A stretch of 6,190 bases of DNA from Gemmatimonadota bacterium (lineage in GTDB: Bacteria > Gemmatimonadota > Gemmatimonadetes > Palauibacterales > Palauibacteraceae): positions 1-6,190 of the forward strand of contig JAMJQV010000296.1 of assembly GCA_023554435.1 (NCBI GenBank). Direction: 5' to 3'. A program made the position numbers and the translations under genes. The notes under the pieces were generated by a model. The model saw only the letters and a list, made by a program, of their open reading frames with translations. It searched no databases and was not told the origin of the DNA. Positions 1-5,943 of this stretch are shown here, in pieces; positions within the stretch are counted from its first letter, which is position 1, and every line of letters starts with the position of its first letter.

Positions 1-284
1 ATGTCGAACGGTGGGTCCTTGCGCATCAGGATGACGTCCACGGCACCCAGGCGAGTGACGCGCGTATCCCCCAGCTCGAACCAGCTGGTCGGATCATCCG
101 CGACTCGCACACGGGTCAGACGACCGAAGGCCCCCCCATCGCGCAGCCAGATGTCCTGCAGCCGCCCGCAGGAGATTCCCCAGCCCCGTCGCTGCGCTTC
201 GAGCAGGAGCGCGAGGGTCGTGTCCTTGGAGGGATCAATGGACTCGATGGGGTCCATGATCACCGCCAGCTCGAGTCCCTTCAA
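1..284 (-). CDS. gshB: Glutathione synthetase, N-terminal part (cut by window edge)
   Basis: GshB is the cytoplasmic ATP-grasp ligase that joins gamma-glutamylcysteine and glycine to make glutathione, the second step of the pathway. Translating the minus strand from 284 gives 94 uninterrupted residues. They carry the family's N-terminal hallmarks in order: a first strand ending AVIMDPIESI (residues 7-16), the helix segment LLLEAQRRGW (about 26-35), and the near-invariant VILMRKDPPFD at the very end of the visible part (about 84-94). These match my recollection of the E. coli GshB N-terminus closely and colinearly. The ATP-grasp domain lies beyond position 1. I chose TTG at 284 because GGGAGG sits 10 nt upstream and the family's first beta strand (KGLELAVIMDP) needs it. 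GTG at 263 and ATG at 257 are in frame but would remove that strand. The gene follows the second DUF1622 gene by 22 bp, so cotranscription is likely. Identification is firm; the exact start is slightly less so. Confidence 0.93.
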   Translation of the reverse strand, partial: MKGLELAVIMDPIESIDPSKDTTLALLLEAQRRGWGISCGRLQDIWLRDGGAFGRLTRVRVADDPTSWFELGDTRVTRLGAVDVILMRKDPPFD

Positions 285-294
285 GATGGCTCGT

Positions 295-300
295 CCTCCC
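295..300 (-). promoter_or_regulatory. Ribosome binding site deciding the gshB TTG start
   Basis: Minus-strand GGGAGG lies 10 nt before the TTG at 284. It is the only strong Shine-Dalgarno match near the three candidate starts of gshB, and it falls in the short gap after the stop codon of the preceding gene. It supports the non-ATG start. Confidence 0.6.
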
Positions 301-306
301 GCGGGA

Positions 307-669
307 TCAGGCTTCCTGCGTGGCCGGCGACCTGCGCCAGGGCCAGTGTCCGTACACCTCTAGCACCGTCGTCCAGCTGAGCGCGGTTCGAATGACGATG
401 GCTATGGCCAGAATGCCCGCACTTCGCAAGGTGGGGTCCAGCGTGATGGTCTTAATGATGGTCGCGGCCACGAGGATCTCGAGCCCGATCAGCGTGACAC
501 GTCCGAGAGCCTTCCGGTAACGAGCGATCGCTGGCCTGGCCCCCTTGCGAACACCTCGACGCACGCAGTGATAGGTGGCGACGAGGAAACCGAGGATCAG
601 CGCGCCGGCACCGGCGATCTCCAGCGATGCGACGACGAGGCTGAGCAACTGGCGTACCTCTTCAGGCAT
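307..669 (-). CDS. DUF1622 family small inner-membrane protein (second copy)
   Basis: A 120-residue protein with about three hydrophobic segments: roughly residues 8-32, 58-76 and 82-103. The segment LGRVTLIGLEILVAATIIKT (about 55-74) and the ending LSWTTVLEVYGHWPW (about 97-111) are the pattern I recognise as DUF1622, an uncharacterised inner-membrane family. The loop between the first two segments is strongly basic (RRGVRKGARPAIARYRK), which by the positive-inside rule should face the cytoplasm. The function is unknown. It is a diverged paralogue of the gene just upstream, sharing the LGLEILV core, the TIT.(D/E)PT motif and the C-terminal GHWPW. The ATG at 669 overlaps the end of the upstream gene by 8 nt, and GGAGG lies 8 nt before it, so translational coupling is likely. 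gshB follows after 22 bp. Confidence 0.85.
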   Translation of the reverse strand: MPEEVRQLLSLVVASLEIAGAGALILGFLVATYHCVRRGVRKGARPAIARYRKALGRVTLIGLEILVAATIIKTITLDPTLRSAGILAIAIVIRTALSWTTVLEVYGHWPWRRSPATQEA

Positions 670-1036
670 GGCTCTGCCCTCCAGCGGGATCGCTTGACGA
701 TTGCCACGGCCAGTGCCCCTCGATCTCCATACTCAGCGTCCAGCTCAAGATCGTCCGAGCGACCACCAGGAAAGCCAGGAAACCGAGCGATTGGAACGTC
801 GGCTCCACGGTAATCGTCTCGATCACGTCCCCCACGACCAAAATCTCCAGACCAAGAGTCAGTGTTCTCCCCAGTTCGATCTTGAACTCCTGGAAATCCG
901 TCTCCAGAGCGTCCCCCCGGTACCGGCGCGCATAGCGCACGGCGGCCACGAGGATCCCGACCACGATCACCGCCACAGCCAGCAGGCTGATCGCGTGACT
1001 GGCCTGTTCCAGGTATTCGAGAATCTGCTCACTCAT
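662..1036 (-). CDS. DUF1622 family small inner-membrane protein (first copy)
   Basis: A 124-residue protein with three predicted membrane segments: about residues 15-34 (rich in A, V, I), 57-77 (LTLGLEILVVGDVIETI) and 83-103. It ends in the family-like EIEGHWPW motif (about 104-111) followed by a short polar tail. A basic stretch (RYARRYR, 34-40) follows the first segment and an acidic-basic amphipathic linker precedes the second. I recognise the architecture as DUF1622, whose function is unknown to me. I chose ATG at 1036 over an upstream in-frame TTG at 1057: the ATG start gives the usual short N-terminus (MSEQILEYLE), and GGAG lies 13 nt upstream, which is rather distant. The TTG would add seven residues and has no clear ribosome binding site. 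The stop overlaps the start of the next DUF1622 gene by 8 nt. Confidence 0.83.
   Translation of the reverse strand: MSEQILEYLEQASHAISLLAVAVIVVGILVAAVRYARRYRGDALETDFQEFKIELGRTLTLGLEILVVGDVIETITVEPTFQSLGFLAFLVVARTILSWTLSMEIEGHWPWQSSSDPAGGQSHA
678..682 (-). promoter_or_regulatory. Ribosome binding site of second DUF1622 gene, inside the upstream gene
   Basis: Minus-strand GGAGG lies 8 nt before the ATG at 669 and inside the last codons of the upstream DUF1622 gene. This arrangement fits termination-reinitiation coupling between the two paralogues. Confidence 0.6.
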
Positions 1037-1072
1037 CGGGATGGTTCGACTCCGCAATTCCAGAGTTCCAGG

Positions 1073-1099
1073 GACCTGTGGACTCCGTCAGACCTGTGG
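1073..1099. repeat. Two direct 9-bp repeats GACCTGTGG, 18-bp period
   Basis: GACCTGTGG occurs at 1073-1081 and 1091-1099, in the only sizeable non-coding gap of the window, between the DsbA/HCCA-like gene and the first DUF1622 gene. The second copy abuts the hairpin. A further GACTCCG repeat (1048-1054 and 1081-1087) lies in the same gap. These could be regulator half-sites or chance repeats. No clear -35/-10 pair was seen nearby. Confidence 0.3.
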
Positions 1100-1128
1100 G
1101 GCCTCCCTCGCCGTGAGAGGGAGACCCC
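1098..1128 (-). terminator. GC-rich hairpin between operon segments (possible terminator or attenuator)
   Basis: The + strand reads GGGG C CTCCCTC, a 7-nt loop (GCCGTGA), then GAGGGAG A CCCC. This makes an 11-bp stem with one C/A mismatch. It lies 12 nt past the stop codon of the DsbA/HCCA-like gene and before the first DUF1622 gene, where a terminator or processing site would be expected. No T-run follows it on either strand, so it is not a classical intrinsic terminator. It could be a Rho-associated or 3'-stabilising hairpin with partial read-through. Confidence 0.4.
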
Positions 1129-1140
1129 CGTCGTGCTTCT

Positions 1141-2136
1141 CTAGTCGCCCCCGGACCTGCTCGGCCAGCGCAGCGGCTTTGCCACGATCGGCTCTCTCGG
1201 CACCTTGCGCGCCGTCAGACCGTTCTGGCGCAGACGCCAGAAGAACTGGTTGAAGCGATCCTGTCCGAAGAACGGCTCACCGTTGAACGACATGGTCGGC
1301 ACACCGCCCTGGCCGGTCGCCTGGAAATCGACCTGGTTTTGCTGCCAGACCGCGTCATACTTGTCGGGGTTGCTCTGGATATCCTCGATGACGTTGTCGT
1401 AATTCATGCCGATGCTGTTGACCGCATCGGCGACATGGAAGGGCCACTCGCCGAGTTTTGCTCTCGCTCCAAAAATCAGCGGCGATACCGCCAGGCAATA
1501 CTCGAGCGCCTTGCCCTCCAACTCCGCGGCGTTGCCCAGTCTCACCAGCCAGGTGATGTAAGGCTGATGACTCAACGGGGCGACCGCCTGGCTCGACCCC
1601 GGCGGCCAGACGTCGTTCACGATCGGGTCCGGGCTGGCAAAGCGGAATGGAATCCCTTCGTACCGGCCCGTCCGCGCCGCATCGTACTGGGAGTAGTAGA
1701 AGTAGTACCATCGTCCAGCGAGCGACGATTTTCCGCCGGACCCGCCGGACGCAGACGTCCGTGCGGCGATCGGAAAGATCACCCTGAAGTTGACGTTGAC
1801 GTTGTAGTTTGAGTGGAGATAGACAAGCCGATACAGCGCGAGGTAGCTGTAGGGGCTGCGCATCGAAAAGAAGACATCGACTTCAAGCGGGTCCTCCTCG
1901 GTGACGATCTTCCTGTTGGGGATGGGGAAGGGCTTCTGCGCCTCATGGTAGCCGGTGTCAACGTGAGTCCACACCCAGTTGTCTTTGGGCGGGTTCATGG
2001 TCGTCACGTCCGGGATCGGCGGCATGTCTGGCACGACGTCGCGGGCGCCAGGCGCTTCGTAGGAAGCGTCGAGGTTGTCCCAGTCCGGTTCTTTGTCGGC
2101 GGGCGGTGGCGGTCGGTTGTCCGGTTCGGTTGCCAT
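1141..2136 (-). CDS. DsbA-fold protein, 2-hydroxychromene-2-carboxylate isomerase / kappa-GST-like
   Basis: A 331-residue protein in two parts. Residues 1-80 are a proline- and acid-rich extension with no signal peptide or membrane segment. Residues about 84-310 look like the DsbA-type thioredoxin fold in its glutathione-using branch (HCCA isomerase, kappa GST). The fold's first strand and active-site helix read VDVFFSMRSPYSYLALYRL (86-104). Ser94-Pro-Tyr-Ser stands where thiol oxidoreductases have CXXC and where HCCA isomerase has its glutathione-activating serine. The cis-proline motif is GVPT (278-281), and NGEPFFGQDRFNQFFWRL (285-302) is the typical C-terminal glutathione-side segment. 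A Gly/Ser-rich loop (about 128-138) interrupts the helical insertion. The family is usually about 200 residues, so the extension is unusual. GGAGG lies 4 nt before the ATG. The gene follows the second DUF3604 gene by 24 bp, so it is very probably in the same operon. A cytosolic glutathione-dependent isomerase or transferase is inferred; the substrate is unknown. Confidence 0.8.
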   Translation of the reverse strand: MATEPDNRPPPPADKEPDWDNLDASYEAPGARDVVPDMPPIPDVTTMNPPKDNWVWTHVDTGYHEAQKPFPIPNRKIVTEEDPLEVDVFFSMRSPYSYLALYRLVYLHSNYNVNVNFRVIFPIAARTSASGGSGGKSSLAGRWYYFYYSQYDAARTGRYEGIPFRFASPDPIVNDVWPPGSSQAVAPLSHQPYITWLVRLGNAAELEGKALEYCLAVSPLIFGARAKLGEWPFHVADAVNSIGMNYDNVIEDIQSNPDKYDAVWQQNQVDFQATGQGGVPTMSFNGEPFFGQDRFNQFFWRLRQNGLTARKVPREPIVAKPLRWPSRSGGD

Positions 2137-2140
2137 TGTT

Positions 2141-2146
2141 CCTCCA
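2141..2146 (-). promoter_or_regulatory. Ribosome binding site of the DsbA/HCCA-like gene
   Basis: Minus-strand TGGAGG lies 4 nt before the ATG at 2136, in the 24-bp gap after the stop of the upstream DUF3604 gene. It is the strongest Shine-Dalgarno in the first gene group and confirms the start, including the long N-terminal extension. Confidence 0.6.
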
Positions 2147-2160
2147 GTCAGGTGAAATGT

Positions 2161-4014
2161 CTACGGCACGATCATCTGCAAACCTGGATAGTAGTCCAAG
2201 CGCTTCGCTATGCTCCCATCGGGCGTGTACCAGAACGGCGAGGACCAGGCCCTCTCCTGGATCGTCGCGGGTACGTCCTCCAGCGGCGGGATGCCGAGGA
2301 CCTTGGCGTCATAGGTCGACCAGCGCGGGGTCGGGATCTCGATGACCCGCACATAGTACACGGCGTGATGCGACGGCTCAAAATCCGGATCCGTCCACAC
2401 CACGCTGAGCTGGGCATCGCCAATCGTATTCGTGTAACTGGCATCGGGGATATCGACCGTGTTCCCCACCGGAGGCAGCTTGCCCGTATCGGGATCGGGC
2501 TGGCGGCCGTCGGACCACGCGACGTCGTAGATCTGCTCGCGGGGTTGTCCGTTCTGGTACCAGCCCTTCACGATCTGGATACGGTCGAGGTTGCCGCTCA
2601 CCGGGTCCTTCATGGCCCACACCATGATTGTCGGTGCGGTCGCGTCGGCCGGCATGGCCGGGAGGTCCTGGCCGATCGGAACGCCGCCCGCGTAGCCGCG
2701 GGACACCCAGTCATCGCTCGCCAGGTCGGCAGCCGTGAAGCCCCAACCGCCGAACGCACGGAGCCGGATCAGTGGGCCCGACGTTCCATAGGTCTCTCTG
2801 CGCTGGATCGCGTCGAAGATCCCTTCGCGCGTGTTCTCGTCGGCCCATACCCCGGTGGCGCCGGGCGTGCCGAAGTTCTTCGGCGCTTCGCCGGCGACCG
2901 TGGTCGGGGCGGTCAGACGGATCTCGGGCGTCTTGTCCGTATTGCCGTGCACCCCGGTATAGTTGAACTCCTCGTTGTCGGAGGCAGCGTCGTGCGAGTC
3001 CGCGCCCGCCACGACCCCGAACTTGAACGGGTTGGCGCCTATCATCTCCTGGAACCCGACGCCGTCGATCAGGGCCCCACGCACGTAACTCTTGTCGATC
3101 TTGCCCAGGACTCCACCGGACCCGAGCAGGTGGACGAATCCCGTCTCGAAGTCGGCGAACTCATCGAACGGCGCCAGGGCGGGATGCGTCTCCGAGGCGC
3201 CCTTGGTCTGGACGATCTCGACGCCCGGCGAGTTGCGGTTGTAACGCTCGGCCCATTTGGCGTCGATCGGAGTCCCGTATGACGTGGTGGTGGCGAACAT
3301 CCGGCTATCGCTGACGTTGGAATTGTGCGGAATCGAGAAGTTCTCGTGGCCCAGGCCGCGCTGGATCTCCTGGTACGTCCACAGATCCTCGCGCCGGAAG
3401 GAATCGAACGCGGAGAACACCGCAGGGGGTCCGGCCGAATCCCGGAAGAACACGTTGTGGTGGAGGTTCATGGAATTCGGCTGCGATGACCACTCGAACG
3501 CGATCAGAGTGGTGAATTCCCCCGGCTCGTAGTGCCGGTTGGCCGCTTCCTTCTGCGCCTCCCAGGCCTGGGCCATCACGGCTGGATCGACCAGGTAGGG
3601 AATCGGGATCCCCGCGGAGCCCGAGCTGATGATCTGCTGAAAGGCCGCCTCGCCCTCGCCTGCCGCGATCAGCTTACCGATAGGCGTGTCCCGAAGGTCA
3701 CTGTCCGGGTCGAGCAACAGCGGCATCATCCCGAGGTACTCGGCGTGATCGGTCACGGCGCACCAGTCGTACGGCGTGCCCTTCTGGATCATCTCGCCTG
3801 TGGTGCTCTTCTTGATCGCCTCGCCCTTGCAGAAGGCGTACGCGTCGTCCGGCGTGTTGCGCGTGCCGAAGGAGAACGCGTCCGGCGAGTTCGTGGTGTG
3901 CAAGTGCTGCTCACCGAAGTAGACCTGGCGATCCGCCGGGTCAGGGGCGTCCTGAGCCAGGCCGATCCCGGGCTGCCAGAGAAGGGCGGCGAGCAGCAGT
4001 GTGCGGATCGTCAT
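2161..4014 (-). CDS. DUF3604 family exported protein, PHP-like putative metallohydrolase (second tandem copy)
   Basis: A 617-residue protein whose N-terminus is a Sec signal peptide: TIR, a hydrophobic run of Leu/Ala, then GIGLA before QDAPDPADRQ, with likely cleavage after Ala21. The mature part reads as DUF3604. Metal-site-like motifs resemble PHP phosphoesterases: GEQHLHT (His37 and His39), VTDHAEY (Asp89, His90), LHHNVFF (185-186), IPHNSNVSD (His230), VEIVQTKG (Glu266) and VAGADSHD (Asp339, His341). The C-terminal third holds the family-typical ADENTREGIFDAI, YGTSGPLIRLR and EIPTPRWSTYD blocks and ends about 15 residues beyond the other copy. A periplasmic metal-dependent hydrolase is plausible but the substrate is unknown. 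I chose ATG 4014 over ATG 4032 because GGAG lies 9 nt before it and the signal peptide then begins normally. The longer form (623 aa) has no evident ribosome binding site. The gene sits 75 bp after its paralogue and 24 bp before the DsbA/HCCA-like gene. Confidence 0.87.
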   Translation of the reverse strand: MTIRTLLLAALLWQPGIGLAQDAPDPADRQVYFGEQHLHTTNSPDAFSFGTRNTPDDAYAFCKGEAIKKSTTGEMIQKGTPYDWCAVTDHAEYLGMMPLLLDPDSDLRDTPIGKLIAAGEGEAAFQQIISSGSAGIPIPYLVDPAVMAQAWEAQKEAANRHYEPGEFTTLIAFEWSSQPNSMNLHHNVFFRDSAGPPAVFSAFDSFRREDLWTYQEIQRGLGHENFSIPHNSNVSDSRMFATTTSYGTPIDAKWAERYNRNSPGVEIVQTKGASETHPALAPFDEFADFETGFVHLLGSGGVLGKIDKSYVRGALIDGVGFQEMIGANPFKFGVVAGADSHDAASDNEEFNYTGVHGNTDKTPEIRLTAPTTVAGEAPKNFGTPGATGVWADENTREGIFDAIQRRETYGTSGPLIRLRAFGGWGFTAADLASDDWVSRGYAGGVPIGQDLPAMPADATAPTIMVWAMKDPVSGNLDRIQIVKGWYQNGQPREQIYDVAWSDGRQPDPDTGKLPPVGNTVDIPDASYTNTIGDAQLSVVWTDPDFEPSHHAVYYVRVIEIPTPRWSTYDAKVLGIPPLEDVPATIQERAWSSPFWYTPDGSIAKRLDYYPGLQMIVP

Positions 4015-4023
4015 GACTTTCGT

Positions 4024-4027
4024 CTCC
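4024..4027 (-). promoter_or_regulatory. Ribosome binding site favouring the inner ATG of the second DUF3604 gene
   Basis: Minus-strand GGAG lies 9 nt before the ATG at 4014. It falls within the first codons of the alternative longer reading (ATG at 4032), which itself has only GTTGACCT in front of it. This favours the shorter 617-residue form. Confidence 0.45.
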
Positions 4028-4089
4028 GTCATAGGTCAACATTCTCGTTGAAGCCGGGGGCACTTCATCGCCATGCTTCGGTCAACCGG

Positions 4090-5901
4090 TCACTTGGCCG
4101 GCGTGTACCAGATCGGCGAGCTCCAGGCACGCTCCTGGATGGTCGGCGGTACGAGCGTCGGAAGCGGCAGGTTGTTTCGCGCCGCATCATACGTGGACCA
4201 GCGTGGGGTCGGGATTTCGAGCACGCGCACGTAGTACGCGGTCGGCACGCTCGCATCGAAATCCGGATCGGTCCACACGGCGCTCAGCTCGGGATCGCCG
4301 ATATCGTTCGTGTAGGTGGCCGCAGAGATGTCGACCGTATTCCCGACTGGCTCCACGGATCCGTCGTCAGCAACCGTCCGTTCGTCGGATAGCGCCACGT
4401 CGTAGATGTGCTCGTGGGGGGCGCCGGTCCTCAAGTCGCTCCACACCTTGATGATCTGGATACGGTCCAGGTTGCCGCTCTCCGGGTCCTTCATGGCCTT
4501 GACCATGATGGTCGGACCGGTGGCTCCGGCGGGCATCGCCGGCAGGTCCTGGCCCATCGGCACTCCTCGCGAATAGCCCTCGGAAACCCAGTCATCACTC
4601 GCGAGATCGGCGGCCGAGAAATCCCAGCCCGCGAAGTAGCGAAGGCGGATCAACGTACCGGAGGTTCCGTACGTCTCCTTGCGCGCGATCGCGTCAAATA
4701 TGCCTTCTCGCGTGTTCTCATCGGCCCACACGGCGGTCGTCGCGGCGGAGCTCACCACCGGATTCGGCTCGCCACTCGGACTCGGCGACTCGTCGAGCCG
4801 CTTCTCCGGCGTAGGGTCTACCACGCCATGCGCCCCCTCATACCCAAACTCCTCGTTGCCCTGATAGCCCGAGTGGAAGTCCGCGCCGGCGACGAGTCCG
4901 TACTTGAACGGGTTGTAGCCGAGCTGCTGCTCGTACTTCATCCCGTCGGCCAGCGCCTGGCGGAAGAAGCCATACTTCACGGCGCTAGGCATGCCGACGT
5001 TGATCATGTTGGAGAAGATCTCGAACTCGGCGAACTCGTCGTTCGGCGACAGCAGCGGGTGGGCATCCGACTGACCCTTCGTCTGGGCGATCTCGAAGGC
5101 CGGCTCGTTGGCCTGCCTCCGCCGTGCGTAGCGTTCGTCGATCGGTCCGCCGTGGAACTTGTTCGGCGAGAACATCCAGCCATCCGACACGTTGGAGTTG
5201 TGCGGAATGGCGAAAGCCGGGATGCCCGAGTTCCTCTGAATCTCGAGATACGTCCACAGGTCCTCCGGATTCTGGGAATCGAAGGAGGAGAAGGGCACCA
5301 CCGGGGGCGTCTCCCGGAAGAACACGTTGCGGTGCATGTTCTGTCCGTTGGGAATGGAGGTCCACTCGTACCCGTACAGCGTCGTGAACGTACCGGGCTC
5401 GTAGAACTGATCGGCCACTTCCACGAACTTGGCCCAGTTCCCGGTCAGGAGCTCCGGCGTGATGTACTCGGGCATCGGGTTGTTCGTCAGCAGCGTCCCG
5501 ATCAGCCCCGACACGTACTTGGCGGCCGCTTCGCTGTCGCCACCGATGATTCCGGCCGTGAATCCCTTGGCGAACTCGGACTGCGACAGCGGATCATCGG
5601 GATCGGTGAGCTGCTTGAGGACGCCGTAGTACTCCGAGTGGTCGGTGATGGCCACGAAGTCGTACGGCGTGCGGCGCTGGATCGTCACGTTGTTGTACGT
5701 GAGCGTGATGGCCTCTCCCCGCCCGTACCGGAACGCGTCCTCCCAGGTCTGGTGGGGGGCCACCGTGAATCCGTCGAACGAGTTCTGCGTGTGCATGTGC
5801 TGCTCGCCGAAGAACACCTGCCGGTCGGCCGGATCCTGCGCCCGCAAGGAAGTGGCGGACATTGCGATAGCGGCGATCACGAGGCTCAAATTCCTAAGCA
5901 T
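4090..5901 (-). CDS. DUF3604 family exported protein, PHP-like putative metallohydrolase (first tandem copy)
   Basis: A 603-residue protein. Residues 1-21 form a Sec signal peptide (MLRN, hydrophobic LSLVIAAIAM, then SLRA before QDPADRQ). The mature protein is DUF3604 throughout. Likely metal ligands lie in GEQHMHT (His35, His37), ITDHSEY (Asp87, His88), NMHRNVFF (His190), IPHNSNVSD (His234), FEIAQTKG (Glu270) and VAGADFHSG (Asp341, His343). The order H-x-H, TDH, PHN, E, D-x-H recalls the PHP superfamily, which suggests a periplasmic metal-dependent hydrolase; the substrate is not known to me. The C-terminal region (about 388-600) is about three-quarters identical by eye to the downstream copy, while the region about 100-170 is much less alike, so the two arose by an old duplication and may have different specificities. 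The ATG at 5901 is directly preceded by a GA-repeat tract in place of a normal Shine-Dalgarno. It follows the outer-membrane protein gene by 42 bp. Confidence 0.9.
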   Translation of the reverse strand: MLRNLSLVIAAIAMSATSLRAQDPADRQVFFGEQHMHTQNSFDGFTVAPHQTWEDAFRYGRGEAITLTYNNVTIQRRTPYDFVAITDHSEYYGVLKQLTDPDDPLSQSEFAKGFTAGIIGGDSEAAAKYVSGLIGTLLTNNPMPEYITPELLTGNWAKFVEVADQFYEPGTFTTLYGYEWTSIPNGQNMHRNVFFRETPPVVPFSSFDSQNPEDLWTYLEIQRNSGIPAFAIPHNSNVSDGWMFSPNKFHGGPIDERYARRRQANEPAFEIAQTKGQSDAHPLLSPNDEFAEFEIFSNMINVGMPSAVKYGFFRQALADGMKYEQQLGYNPFKYGLVAGADFHSGYQGNEEFGYEGAHGVVDPTPEKRLDESPSPSGEPNPVVSSAATTAVWADENTREGIFDAIARKETYGTSGTLIRLRYFAGWDFSAADLASDDWVSEGYSRGVPMGQDLPAMPAGATGPTIMVKAMKDPESGNLDRIQIIKVWSDLRTGAPHEHIYDVALSDERTVADDGSVEPVGNTVDISAATYTNDIGDPELSAVWTDPDFDASVPTAYYVRVLEIPTPRWSTYDAARNNLPLPTLVPPTIQERAWSSPIWYTPAK

Positions 5902-5914
5902 CTCTCTCTCTCTT
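5901..5914 (-). repeat. (GA)n dinucleotide tract at the ribosome binding region of the first DUF3604 gene
   Basis: The + strand reads (TC)6 followed by TT, so the minus-strand mRNA has AAGAGAGAGAGAG running directly into the ATG at 5901. The tract includes the AGAGAG-type purines that must serve as the ribosome binding site, and no GGAGG is seen upstream. Change in repeat number would alter spacing or strength rather than reading frame. Confidence 0.6.
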
Positions 5915-5943
5915 CGATGTCTCCGACACAGTCCTCGGCGTGA

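Noticed and set aside
1..363. + strand open frame of 120 codons at the window start
   Set aside because: It is Ser/Arg/Pro-rich with no recognisable fold and lies opposite the clear GshB N-terminus and the end of a DUF1622 gene.
1037..1057. TTG at 1057 as the start of the first DUF1622 gene
   Set aside because: It adds seven residues (MRSRTIP) with no clear ribosome binding site. The ATG at 1036 gives the usual N-terminus. It remains possible.
1813..3282. Long + strand open frame of 489 codons opposite the DsbA/HCCA-like and second DUF3604 genes
   Set aside because: It is exactly codon-in-register antisense to both genes. Stops there need TTA, CTA or TCA codons on the coding strand, which are rare in GC-rich genes, so long antisense frames are expected. 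It also runs through the gene boundary at 2137-2160, and its Arg/Val/Gly-rich product resembles nothing I know.
4033..4089. Weak hairpin TGAAG...CTTCA between the two DUF3604 genes as a terminator
   Set aside because: The stem has only five pairs with a 9-nt loop and no T-run, and the paralogues look cotranscribed.
3532..4392. + strand open frame of 286 codons spanning the gap between the two DUF3604 genes
   Set aside because: It is in-register antisense to both copies. Its internal resemblance to the other antisense frames only reflects the duplication on the coding strand.
4408..5943. Long + strand open frame of 511 codons opposite the first DUF3604 gene
   Set aside because: Same in-register antisense effect. 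The minus strand has a signal peptide, family motifs and a paralogue, whereas the + strand product is low-complexity Arg/Val/Leu-rich.
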